A stretch of DNA of 12,669 bases. Source: DAOQAK01 sp043801235. GTDB taxonomy: Bacteria > Bacteroidota > Bacteroidia > Bacteroidales > CG2-30-32-10. Below are positions 1-6,343 of this stretch, in pieces; within the stretch, counting starts at the first letter, position 1; each line of letters starts with the position of its first letter. A program made the position numbers and the translations under genes. Under the pieces are notes generated by a model, which searched no databases, was not told the DNA's origin, and was given only the letters and a program-made list of their open reading frames with translations. The stretch spans positions 1 through 12,669 of the forward strand of contig JAZDMF010000045.1 in the NCBI GenBank assembly GCA_043801235.1. Reading direction: 5' to 3'.

Positions 1-90
1 CAAAATCCAAAAATCAACCTTACGGAAACCCTTGTTAATCCTGGCATTTAATTTTTGCCATTCCTACATTGTTAATAAAAACAGGGGTTA

Positions 91-927
91 TTAACAGATA
101 TTTGTCTGTTTTTCGACGATAAGGCTGCAATGTGGGTTAATGAAATATGTTCCCGCGGAAAGATCTGATACAGGAACTTCGGCATTGTAGTATCCCCGTG
201 CTGCATCGGAGGTAAGTGTGTAAACGCAATTTCCGATAATGTCGAAAAGTTCCATTTTAATTTGTGAATTCTTATCGGAATAAATATGAACATTCAGGTT
301 TTCCTGTGCGGGAAGAGGATACATATACGTTATTTTGCAGGGAGTTGTCTCATCGGCCACACCGGTAGTTCCGCAGGTTGAAAAATATGTGTTGAAACCA
401 GTTGCTGATGGAGGATAATTCACATCGTGGTAATAAGTATGATCAGGGCAAACTACCGAATATGTAGGATATCCTAACCAGGGAAAACTTGTTGAGTATG
501 TGTTGCACACGGCATCTCCGCCGCCCTGTGTTCCGCTGGCGCAGGGATTAGTAACTCCATAAGTTGTTTTATACGTATTCACTTCAGCATTGTTGTCCCC
601 ATAATCAATACCCCAGAACTTAATATTTCCGTTGCCGGAGCCATGAGCCGCATAGGCCTGATCGATAATGGGAGCATATGTCTGGCAGTATACGCAGGTT
701 GTGTAGAAGAAATCGAGCAAAACAGAATTGCCTGCGTTGCATGTTGTAAAAAGGTTTACAGGTGTTCCATCAGTAAAAGTAACACTGAAATCAATGGCAA
801 CTTCAAGCGGTTGTAAAACAGATGAAGACTGGAAATCAGCAGGTTTTTCAAATGTTGTAAGCTGGTTTTGAGCATTTGTTACCAGGCAGCATAAAATTAA
901 CGGAATAAAGAGTAAAATTTTTTTCAT
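91..927 (-). CDS. Exported thioredoxin-fold protein with C-terminal T9SS sorting domain
   Basis: The 278-residue product starts with a clear signal peptide (residues 1-19, a hydrophobic run ending in TNA before Gln20). Residues about 45-185 look like a thioredoxin/redoxin domain: a hydrophobic strand and then the redox motif Cys78-Val-Tyr-Cys81, with a Tyr-Pro-Thr near residue 153-155 at the expected cis-proline position. Six or more further cysteines suggest disulfides. Residues about 197-265 match a type A T9SS sorting domain (YPLPAQENLNV, then an ELFDIIGN strand, then LSAGTYFI). The protein is therefore predicted to be exported and delivered to the surface or medium, acting as a thiol-disulfide protein; its substrate is unknown. 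The last residues after YFI (NPHCSLIVEK...) do not look like the usual final strand with a basic residue, and a one-base deletion near 134-136 is possible. The start ATG is followed by a typical MKK signal peptide. It is divergent from lipB. Confidence 0.82.
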   Translation of the reverse strand: MKKILLFIPLILCCLVTNAQNQLTTFEKPADFQSSSVLQPLEVAIDFSVTFTDGTPVNLFTTCNAGNSVLLDFFYTTCVYCQTYAPIIDQAYAAHGSGNGNIKFWGIDYGDNNAEVNTYKTTYGVTNPCASGTQGGGDAVCNTYSTSFPWLGYPTYSVVCPDHTYYHDVNYPPSATGFNTYFSTCGTTGVADETTPCKITYMYPLPAQENLNVHIYSDKNSQIKMELFDIIGNCVYTLTSDAARGYYNAEVPVSDLSAGTYFINPHCSLIVEKQTNIC

Positions 928-956
928 AGCTTAATGATTTTGGTTTGATGTTTATA

Positions 957-964
957 CAAAGTTA
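957..964 (-). promoter_or_regulatory. Putative -7 promoter element for the thioredoxin-fold gene
   Basis: Read on the minus strand this is TAACTTTG, a match to the Bacteroidota -7 consensus TAnnTTTG, lying 29 bp before the start codon at 927. I do not see a clear TTG-type -33 element at the usual distance, so the call rests on the -7 match and its position. Confidence 0.5.
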
Positions 965-968
965 TAAT

Positions 969-976
969 TATTTTTG
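969..976 (+). promoter_or_regulatory. Putative -7 promoter element for lipB
   Basis: TATTTTTG matches TAnnTTTG and ends 15 bp before the preferred lipB ATG at 992. It would give a very short leader of roughly 8-10 nt. It lies only 4 bp from the oppositely oriented element of the neighbouring gene, so the two polymerase footprints would overlap. The motif is short and AT-rich, so a chance match cannot be excluded. Confidence 0.4.
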
Positions 977-991
977 TCAGGCCTGCATACT

Positions 992-1672
992 ATGAAAAAA
1001 ATATTTTTTACCGATCTGGGCCTGTCAGATTATAAATCTGTATGGGATTATCAGCTGAGGCTGTCGGATGAATTGCGGCAGTCACTGAATAATAACTCAA
1101 AGCAGCCTGTAGGTTACTTGATATTCTGCGAGCATCCGCATGTATTTACATTGGGCAGGAGCGGCTCTGTAAATAATTTACTCGTTAAGGAAAATTTTCT
1201 TAAAGAAAAGAATATCGCATTTTATAAAACAGATCGCGGAGGCGATATAACATATCATGGGCCTGGTCAGATTGTAGGTTATCCGATTCTGGATTTAAAA
1301 TCATTCGGAATCGGAGTTAAGGAGTATGTTCACAAAATGGAAGAATCAATAATTCAAACCTTGAATGAATCAGGCATTTCTTCTGAAAGATTGCCGGGTG
1401 CTACGGGTGTTTGGTTAGATTCACAAACAAAAAATGCCCGTAAGATAAGCGCTATCGGCATACGTGTAAGCAGGGGAATCACCATGCACGGATTCGCACT
1501 GAATATAAACACCGATCTTTCATTTTTTAACTTCATCAATCCATGTGGATTTACTGATAAGGCGGTTACTTCAGCTGCAAAAGAACTTGGTGCCCAACAA
1601 AATATTGAAGAGATCAAACCGAAGCTGAAATATAATTTTGCAAAAGTGTTTGATGTGGAATTAAAATCATAA
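992..1672 (+). CDS. lipB: LipB, octanoyl-[acyl-carrier-protein]:protein octanoyltransferase
   Basis: LipB moves the octanoyl group from octanoyl-ACP to the lipoyl domains of 2-oxoacid dehydrogenases and the glycine cleavage H protein, the first step of lipoate synthesis in the cytoplasm. The 226-residue product has the family signature RGGDITYHGPGQ at residues 82-93, the catalytic lysine in RKISAIG (Lys151) and the catalytic cysteine in NPCGF (Cys185), followed by the conserved TDKAVTS. Length is typical of LipB. An in-frame TTG at 974 would add six residues, but it overlaps the putative promoter, and the ATG at 992 opens with a conventional MKKIFFTDLG, so I chose the ATG. lipA is not in the window. 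No defects are visible. Confidence 0.96.
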   Translation: MKKIFFTDLGLSDYKSVWDYQLRLSDELRQSLNNNSKQPVGYLIFCEHPHVFTLGRSGSVNNLLVKENFLKEKNIAFYKTDRGGDITYHGPGQIVGYPILDLKSFGIGVKEYVHKMEESIIQTLNESGISSERLPGATGVWLDSQTKNARKISAIGIRVSRGITMHGFALNINTDLSFFNFINPCGFTDKAVTSAAKELGAQQNIEEIKPKLKYNFAKVFDVELKS

Positions 1673-1782
1673 AAATCCGTTTCAATTTGTTCAACTTATT
1701 TTATTATTTTATCTTAGCTCAGCTTTATACATTTAATGACTTCAGAATTTATACCATTACTCATTATGTTTTAGACCATAGA

Positions 1783-1790
1783 TAAATTTG
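1783..1790 (+). promoter_or_regulatory. Putative -7 promoter element for the DUF4349 gene
   Basis: TAAATTTG matches TAnnTTTG in the 212-bp gap after lipB and lies 94 bp before the ATG at 1885, implying a leader of about 85-90 nt. No convincing -33 TTG is seen. The rest of this gap (1673-1884) is AT-rich with no ORF or strong hairpin that I can support. Confidence 0.4.
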
Positions 1791-1858
1791 GTATAATGCC
1801 GAAATAGTAACTGTTATAGGACAATTTATTGGACTATTACAGATACAGCATCGGTATT

Positions 1859-1873
1859 ATTAATAACCTTAAA
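1859..1873 (+). promoter_or_regulatory. Leader motif shared with the barrel gene at 10965
   Basis: ATTAATAACCTTAAA lies 11 nt before the ATG at 1885. The same 15 nt occurs at 10938-10952, 12 nt before the ATG at 10965. Both genes then open ATGAAAACA. The matched position suggests a role in translation initiation or leader function, but common ancestry of the leader or an AT-rich coincidence is also possible. Confidence 0.4.
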
Positions 1874-1884
1874 CATTCCTTTCT

Positions 1885-2883
1885 ATGAAAACATTAATTA
1901 AAATTTTGATTCTGCCGGTTCTCGGAATTCTGTTTTTTTCCTGCGGGCGGTCCTCTGACAGAGATGCAAAAATGAAAGAAAGCAGCAAGCAGGACAGCGT
2001 AGCTCCCGGCATTCAGTATGAGGTTTATGACAGCGAAAAAAAGTCAACGGATACGGATGATGAGGGAACTAAAGATGATAAAGGTGTGTCGTCATCGGCA
2101 GCTGTTGAAAACGTAAAAGATACTGTCCATAAATTTATCAGGACTGCCGATATAAAATTCAGGGTAAGGAATGTGATTCATGCAACATACCAGATTGAAG
2201 ATATAGTGAATACGTTTAGCGGGTTTGTTACCAGTACGAAACTTACCAGTACCGTTGACAAAAAAACAACAACTCCTGTAAGCGTTGATTCTTCGCTTGA
2301 AACCACGTATTATTCGGTTGAGAATTCCATGGTGCTGCGGGTTCCGAACACAAAGCTTGACACCACGCTGAAATCGATTGCCAAACTTGTCGACTTTATG
2401 GATTACAGGAATATCAAGGCCGAAGATGTTGCTATAAAAATTCTTGAAAATAAACTTGCGCAGAAAAGAATTGCTAAATACAGTATACGCGTTGATGCTG
2501 CTTCGCAAAATAAATCCAAAGATGCCACCGAAGCAGTAAATACCCAGGATAAACTTTTGGCAAAAGAAGAAGCTGCTGATAAAGCGCTGATTTCAAACCT
2601 TACATTACTTGACCAGATAAGATACAGCACCGTAACCCTTCTTATTTATCAGCGTCAGTCAATTCGGCGGGAGTTGATCCCGAACGATAAAAACACCAGC
2701 GCATATGAACCGGGCTTTGGAACAAAGTTTCTTGAATCGCTGAAAACAGGGTGGAATATGATAGTAGCCTTCATCGTATTTATTGTGAAATTATGGGCAT
2801 TGATTTTATTTGTTGTAGTTGCCTATATTATTTATAAATGGATATTGAAAAAATATTGGAAGAAGGACAAAGAAAAATCCTGA
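1885..2883 (+). CDS. DUF4349-family membrane-anchored lipoprotein
   Basis: The 332-residue product starts with a lipoprotein signal peptide: a hydrophobic run ending LFFSCG, with Cys20 as the predicted lipidated residue. Residues about 21-80 are polar and low-complexity (Asp, Lys, Ser), a linker. The DUF4349 core begins near FIRTADIKFRVRNV (about residue 84) and includes a conserved-looking MDYRNIKAEDVA segment and a charged, coiled-coil-prone region at about 190-255. A strong transmembrane segment lies at about 291-318, followed by a basic tail. This gives a protein tethered by a lipid at one end and a helix at the other, with the core in the periplasm. The molecular function of DUF4349 is not known to me. 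The gene has its own long leader and converges with manA with a 3-bp gap, so any terminator must lie within coding sequence. Confidence 0.85.
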   Translation: MKTLIKILILPVLGILFFSCGRSSDRDAKMKESSKQDSVAPGIQYEVYDSEKKSTDTDDEGTKDDKGVSSSAAVENVKDTVHKFIRTADIKFRVRNVIHATYQIEDIVNTFSGFVTSTKLTSTVDKKTTTPVSVDSSLETTYYSVENSMVLRVPNTKLDTTLKSIAKLVDFMDYRNIKAEDVAIKILENKLAQKRIAKYSIRVDAASQNKSKDATEAVNTQDKLLAKEEAADKALISNLTLLDQIRYSTVTLLIYQRQSIRRELIPNDKNTSAYEPGFGTKFLESLKTGWNMIVAFIVFIVKLWALILFVVVAYIIYKWILKKYWKKDKEKS

Positions 2884-2886
2884 ATT

Positions 2887-3867
2887 TTACTCAATATAAA
2901 CTTCAAGTAATTTCGCTTTTTCTCCGGGCTGAAGCGATATTTCATTCATGTCCGCAGGAATCATTAGCGTCTGCCCTGCAATAATTTTTTCCTGTCCTTC
3001 ATTGTACTGAAGAGTGACTGTACCTTCAACACACATCATGATAACAAATGAATCAAGTCCGAAATAGTCACGCGATAATGTTTTGTCAGGTGAAAGCAGA
3101 TTGCTTGTAAAATAAGGACTTTTAACCAGGTTCGATGGTTTATCAGGGTCAAGTGAATAACGCGTACGATAATTTTTCCGGAAAGTATAATCTATAGCAT
3201 CGATAGCCTCTTCAACATGCAGTTTTCTTGAAACGCCTCCGGCATCAATCCTGTCCCAGTCATAAATCCTGTAAGTGATATCGGATGTCTGCTGGATTTC
3301 TGCAAGGCATACACCGGGGCCTAAGGCATGAATACGGCCTGATGGAATATAAAATACATCACCTGCTTTTACTTTCTCATAATTTAAAATTTCGGTGAGT
3401 TTTTTATTTAAAAAAAAATCATGACAGGTTTCTTTATTCACTTCCCTGCTGAATCCGCTGATGAGTTCGGCATCTTTATCGGCATCGAGCACATACCACA
3501 TTTCCGATTTTCCGTTTTCGCCATAACGTTTCTGTGCAAGCATGTCATCAGGATGCACCTGAATTGACAGCCATTCACATGAATCGATAATTTTTACCAG
3601 AATGGGAAATTTCAATCCAAATTTGCCGTATACTTTTTCTCCTACCAGGTCGGTCATGTATACTTCAATCAGTTCTTTAATATTATTTCCTTCCAGAAAT
3701 CCATTTGAAACAACGGATAAATTATTTTCAACTCCCGACAATTCCCAGCATTCGCCGCAATTTGGCAAGGGTGAAAAATCTTTATTGAAAAGTTTTTTCA
3801 CTTTATCGCCGCCCCACACTTTATCCTTGAATATGGGTTTGAATTTTAAAGGATACAATGGATTCAT
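2887..3867 (-). CDS. manA: Mannose-6-phosphate isomerase, class I (small form)
   Basis: The enzyme interconverts mannose 6-phosphate and fructose 6-phosphate in the cytoplasm, linking glycolysis to GDP-mannose and glycan synthesis. The 326-residue length fits the short class I form rather than the roughly 400-residue enterobacterial form. Zinc ligands are visible in order: Gln103 and His105 in SIQVHPDD, Glu122 in GKSEMWYVLDA, and His180 in IPSGRIHALG. They are followed by the catalytic-region motif AEIQQTSDITYRIYDWDR (Arg200). The N-terminus (PLKFKPIFKDKVWGG) is typical and supports the start at 3867. It is transcribed alone, convergent with the DUF4349 gene and divergent from the M20 gene. 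Confidence 0.95.
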   Translation of the reverse strand: MNPLYPLKFKPIFKDKVWGGDKVKKLFNKDFSPLPNCGECWELSGVENNLSVVSNGFLEGNNIKELIEVYMTDLVGEKVYGKFGLKFPILVKIIDSCEWLSIQVHPDDMLAQKRYGENGKSEMWYVLDADKDAELISGFSREVNKETCHDFFLNKKLTEILNYEKVKAGDVFYIPSGRIHALGPGVCLAEIQQTSDITYRIYDWDRIDAGGVSRKLHVEEAIDAIDYTFRKNYRTRYSLDPDKPSNLVKSPYFTSNLLSPDKTLSRDYFGLDSFVIMMCVEGTVTLQYNEGQEKIIAGQTLMIPADMNEISLQPGEKAKLLEVYIE

Positions 3868-3871
3868 TTCT

Positions 3872-3879
3872 TATCTTTG
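3872..3879 (+). promoter_or_regulatory. Putative -7 promoter element for the M20 amidohydrolase gene
   Basis: TATCTTTG matches TAnnTTTG and ends 29 bp before the ATG at 3909. Its upstream region would fall inside the manA coding sequence. It overlaps functionally with the opposing element at 3891-3898. Confidence 0.45.
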
Positions 3880-3890
3880 AATATTCATTG

Positions 3891-3898
3891 CAAAGTTA
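3891..3898 (-). promoter_or_regulatory. Putative -7 promoter element for manA
   Basis: Read on the minus strand this is TAACTTTG, identical in sequence to the element before the thioredoxin-fold gene, and it lies 23 bp before the manA start. The predicted start sites of this and the opposing promoter are within a few bases of each other. Confidence 0.5.
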
Positions 3899-3908
3899 TC
3901 AAATTCAG

Positions 3909-5060
3909 ATGAGCATTAATAATTTTCCTGTTGAAGATATTATTAAACTGCGAAGGGAGCTTCACAGGAATGCTGAATTGTCTCTCAGCGAGTATAAAAC
4001 AAAAAATCTGATTGTCGATTTTTTAACGGTACATGCTGCCTCATCAAAAATTATTTATCTTGCCGGTAGCGGTATTGCTGTCGTTTTTGACAGCGGAAAT
4101 CCCGGAATAACTTTAATGTTCAGGGCCGATACCGATGCTTTACCTATTCAGGAAGATGCTTCACTGCATTACGCTTCATGCAATAAAGATGTTTCGCATA
4201 AATGCGGGCACGATGGCCATAGTGCCATTCTGTGCGGTCTTGCATGTGTATTGCAAAATGATTTTGCGAAATCCGGAAAAATAATTCTGATGTTTCAGCC
4301 TGCCGAAGAAACAGGGCAGGGAGCCTTGAATGTTCATAATGATAAAGCTTTTAAAGACCTTGAACCAGATTTCATTTTTGCACTTCATAATCTCCCTGGT
4401 TTTGAAAAGAATGCAATCATCATAAAGAAAGAACAATTTGCATCAGCATCAAAAGGAATGATCATTAAGCTGAAAGGGAGGTCATATCATGCTGCTTATC
4501 CTGATCAAGGCGTGAACCCTGCATTTGCTTTTTCTGAAATAACACAAGGTATTGCGGATATCCCTGAGTATTCTGATAGCTATGATAACTTTATTCTCAC
4601 CACCATCGTATATGCAAAACTTGGTGAACCCTCGTTTGGAACTGCTGCGGGATATGCTGAAATACATGCAACACTTCGAAGCTATGATAATCACAACATG
4701 CAACGGCTGGTTCATGAATGCAGTTTGATAGTGGATGAAAAATCGAAGGAATATGGGCTGGAATATTCAATAGAATGGGCCGATGAGTTTGAAGAAACCT
4801 ATAATCATCCAGAAGCAGTTGAAATTATTGAAAAAGCAGCAATTGAATGCCATCTGAAAATCATTCATCTTCCATTTCCGTTCCACTGGTCGGAAGATTT
4901 TGGAAGATTTACATCAAAATATAAAGGTGCCATGTTCGGACTGGGTGCTGGAAAGGTACATGCTGAACTGCATACAGACAAATATGATTTCCCGGATGAA
5001 ATAATTGAAACAGGAATTAATATCTTTTACAATATTTATAAGGACATTATAAATAAATGA
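3909..5060 (+). CDS. M20D-family amidohydrolase (N-acyl-amino acid / hippurate hydrolase-like)
   Basis: This 383-residue protein belongs to the M20 dimetal peptidase family, subgroup containing hippurate hydrolase, AbgA and plant auxin-amide hydrolases, which cleave N-acyl or amide-linked amino acids. Ligand motifs are present in order: RADTDALPI (70s), Cys99 and His101 in KCGHDGH, Glu133-Glu134 in PAEETGQGA, His160 in ALHNLPG, and His355 in AELHTDKYDF. The lid/dimerisation domain begins near 180 (KGRSYHAAYPD). There is no signal peptide, so it acts in the cytoplasm. The substrate cannot be told from sequence. An upstream in-frame ATG at 3858 would overlap manA and add 17 unconserved-looking residues spanning both promoter elements, so I chose 3909. 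The next gene starts 15 bp after the stop, suggesting co-transcription. Confidence 0.9.
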   Translation: MSINNFPVEDIIKLRRELHRNAELSLSEYKTKNLIVDFLTVHAASSKIIYLAGSGIAVVFDSGNPGITLMFRADTDALPIQEDASLHYASCNKDVSHKCGHDGHSAILCGLACVLQNDFAKSGKIILMFQPAEETGQGALNVHNDKAFKDLEPDFIFALHNLPGFEKNAIIIKKEQFASASKGMIIKLKGRSYHAAYPDQGVNPAFAFSEITQGIADIPEYSDSYDNFILTTIVYAKLGEPSFGTAAGYAEIHATLRSYDNHNMQRLVHECSLIVDEKSKEYGLEYSIEWADEFEETYNHPEAVEIIEKAAIECHLKIIHLPFPFHWSEDFGRFTSKYKGAMFGLGAGKVHAELHTDKYDFPDEIIETGINIFYNIYKDIINK

Positions 5061-5063
5061 TTT

Positions 5064-5071
5064 TATTTTTG
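5064..5071 (+). promoter_or_regulatory. Possible -7 promoter element immediately before the P-loop kinase gene
   Basis: TATTTTTG matches TAnnTTTG but ends only 4 nt before the ATG at 5076. If used, the transcript would start at or next to the start codon (leaderless or nearly so). Because the upstream gene ends 15 bp away, the kinase may instead rely on read-through. Low confidence. Confidence 0.25.
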
Positions 5072-5075
5072 CAGC

Positions 5076-5636
5076 ATGCTGATAATTGGAATAACCGGAA
5101 CACTTGGAGCAGGTAAAGGGACCATTGTTGATTACCTTGAAGGTAAAAAAGGCTTCGCGCATTATTCTGTAAGAGCCTATATTACTGAAGAATTACTTTT
5201 AAGGAAATTAATTGTGAACCGCGACAATATGGTAGGTGTTGCAAACGAGCTAAGGGCAGCACATTCGCCAAGTTATATAGTGGAGCAATTGTATGAACAG
5301 GCGTTGAGTTCATATAAAAACTGCATTATTGAAAGCATTCGTACTCCGGGCGAAGTGGATGCATTAAAAACAAAAGGAAATTTTTATTTATTCGCCGTGG
5401 ATGCTCCTGCTGAAATCCGCTACCGGCGTATTACCCGGCGTGCATCCGAGACAGATAATGTTTCGTTTGAAATATTTATTGAAAATGAAAAACGCGAAAT
5501 GCAATCAACTGATCCGAACAAGCAAAATATTTCCAGATGCATTGAGATGGCGGATTATGTTTTTGAAAACGATGGAAGTGTTGAAGAACTAAGGGAGAAA
5601 GTAGATGCAGTTATTGAATTAATAATGAAGAAATAA
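5076..5636 (+). CDS. Small P-loop nucleotide kinase-like protein
   Basis: The 186-residue product is a P-loop NTPase of the nucleotide kinase fold, resembling dephospho-CoA kinase, adenylate kinase and archaeal UPF0200-type proteins. The Walker A loop is at residues 8-16 (GTLGAGKGT, the NMP-kinase style GKGT). A strand ending in Asp109 (FAVDAPAEIR) and an arginine-rich lid-like segment (RYRRITRRASETD, 115-127) are visible. The phosphate acceptor is not evident. It is followed by a dCMP deaminase gene after 146 bp, so a role in deoxynucleotide metabolism is an inference from neighbourhood. It lies 15 bp after the M20 gene. A true CoaE is less likely, because the region after Walker A does not show the CoaE pattern I would expect. 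Confidence 0.78.
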   Translation: MLIIGITGTLGAGKGTIVDYLEGKKGFAHYSVRAYITEELLLRKLIVNRDNMVGVANELRAAHSPSYIVEQLYEQALSSYKNCIIESIRTPGEVDALKTKGNFYLFAVDAPAEIRYRRITRRASETDNVSFEIFIENEKREMQSTDPNKQNISRCIEMADYVFENDGSVEELREKVDAVIELIMKK

Positions 5637-5646
5637 AATACTAAAA

Positions 5647-5678
5647 GAACAATCGAACATTCGAATAATTGAACAAAA
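5647..5678. repeat. Short 8-bp periodic tract
   Basis: Four consecutive octamers begin GAAC or GAAT (GAACAATC, GAACATTC, GAATAATT, GAACAAAA). The tract lies just after the kinase stop and is similar in style to the GAAT/GAAC phrases near the right end of the window (12616-12650). It is short, so it may be partly coincidental. Confidence 0.4.
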
Positions 5679-5706
5679 GAAATATATTTTGAATCTTTGG
5701 AAATTA

Positions 5707-5755
5707 TTTGGGATTTGGGGTTTGGGATTTGGGATTTGGAATTTGGAATTTGAAA
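5707..5755. repeat. Heptamer tandem array, unit TTTGGGA
   Basis: Seven heptamers lie in perfect register: TTTGGGA, TTTGGGG, TTTGGGA, TTTGGGA, TTTGGAA, TTTGGAA, TTTGAAA. They drift from G-rich to A-rich from left to right. The array sits in the 146-bp gap between the kinase and the dCMP deaminase. Related units in both orientations occur at 10783-10873. An open frame through the array is not a believable N-terminus for the downstream gene. Confidence 0.8.
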
Positions 5756-5782
5756 TTTAACGGCATAGCAAATATTTATTTT

Positions 5783-6274
5783 ATGAAAGAACCAAAATAC
5801 ATCCGTCCTTCATGGGATGATTACTTCATGGAAATTGCCAACACTGTAGCAAAGCGCGCCACGTGCGACCGTGGCCGAAGCGGATGTGTGATTGCCCGCG
5901 ACAGGCAGCTTCTGGTCAGCGGATATGTAGGTAGCCCCATTGGTTTGCCACATTGCGACGATGTGGGCCACCAGATGAAAAAAATGATTCATGAAGATGA
6001 TTCAGAAACCCGGCATTGCGTAAGAACCGTGCATGCAGAGCAGAATGCCATTTGCCAGGCTGCAAAACTTGGAATTTCTTTACAGGGCGCAACATTGTAT
6101 TGCCGCATGACACCCTGCCGCACCTGTGCCATGCTAATTATAAACTGTGGAATTATTCGTGTCGTCTGTGAAAAAATATATCACGCAGGAGCCGAACCGG
6201 AAGATATGTTCAAACATGCCGGAGTGAAACTTGAGTATGTGAATGATGAGGTGCTGAAATACGATAAACAATAA
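5783..6274 (+). CDS. Deoxycytidylate (dCMP) deaminase
   Basis: The enzyme converts dCMP to dUMP, feeding dTMP synthesis, in the cytoplasm. The 163-residue product has the zinc site of the cytidine/deoxycytidylate deaminase family: His84 and Glu86 in TVHAEQNAI, and Cys112/Cys115 in MTPCRTC. The N-terminal part (RATCDRGRSGCVIARDRQLLVSGYVGSPIGLPHC) matches the dCMP deaminase type and includes the GYVGSP segment, which in T4-like and eukaryotic enzymes belongs to the nucleotide-binding region. I chose the ATG at 5783 because a longer in-frame reading from 5708 merely translates the heptamer array. The upstream P-loop kinase gene is on the same strand. Confidence 0.93.
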   Translation: MKEPKYIRPSWDDYFMEIANTVAKRATCDRGRSGCVIARDRQLLVSGYVGSPIGLPHCDDVGHQMKKMIHEDDSETRHCVRTVHAEQNAICQAAKLGISLQGATLYCRMTPCRTCAMLIINCGIIRVVCEKIYHAGAEPEDMFKHAGVKLEYVNDEVLKYDKQ

Positions 6275-6315
6275 TCCGTTTACAGTTTCCATTTGGAAGT
6301 TTTCGGTTGAATCAT

Positions 6316-6343
6316 GCAGGTTGCAGATTGCAGACTGCAAACT
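6316..6343. repeat. Heptamer tandem array, unit GCAGATT, containing a palindrome
   Basis: Four heptamers lie in register: GCAGGTT, GCAGATT, GCAGACT, GCAAACT. Within them TTGCAGACTGCAA (6328-6340) is a 6-bp-arm palindrome. The array abuts the stop codon of the minus-strand gene at 6343, so it lies at the convergent junction of that gene with the dCMP deaminase. Confidence 0.6.

Noticed and set aside
42..60. Small hairpin TGGCA...TGCCA after the thioredoxin-fold gene as a terminator
   Set aside because: Only five base pairs with a 9-nt AT loop and no T-tract on the relevant strand; too weak to call.
974..991. TTG start for lipB adding six residues
   Set aside because: The TTG lies inside the putative -7 element, and the extra residues do not resemble a LipB N-terminus; the ATG at 992 is better.
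2632..2656. GTAAC...CGTC resembling the ECF promoter
   Set aside because: It is inside the DUF4349 coding region with a 16-bp spacer, lacks the flanking bases shared by the two good copies, and no gene starts nearby.
3858..3908. Upstream ATG for the M20 gene
   Set aside because: It would overlap the manA start and translate the whole promoter region; residues after the 3909 ATG align with the usual start of the family.
5707..5755. CRISPR array or leader
   Set aside because: Units are 7 bp with no spacers, and there are no cas genes.
5708..5782. N-terminal extension of the dCMP deaminase through the heptamer array
   Set aside because: It begins at a TTG and yields only a low-complexity Gly/Phe/Trp string made by the repeat; MKEPKYIRPSW at 5783 is the conventional start.
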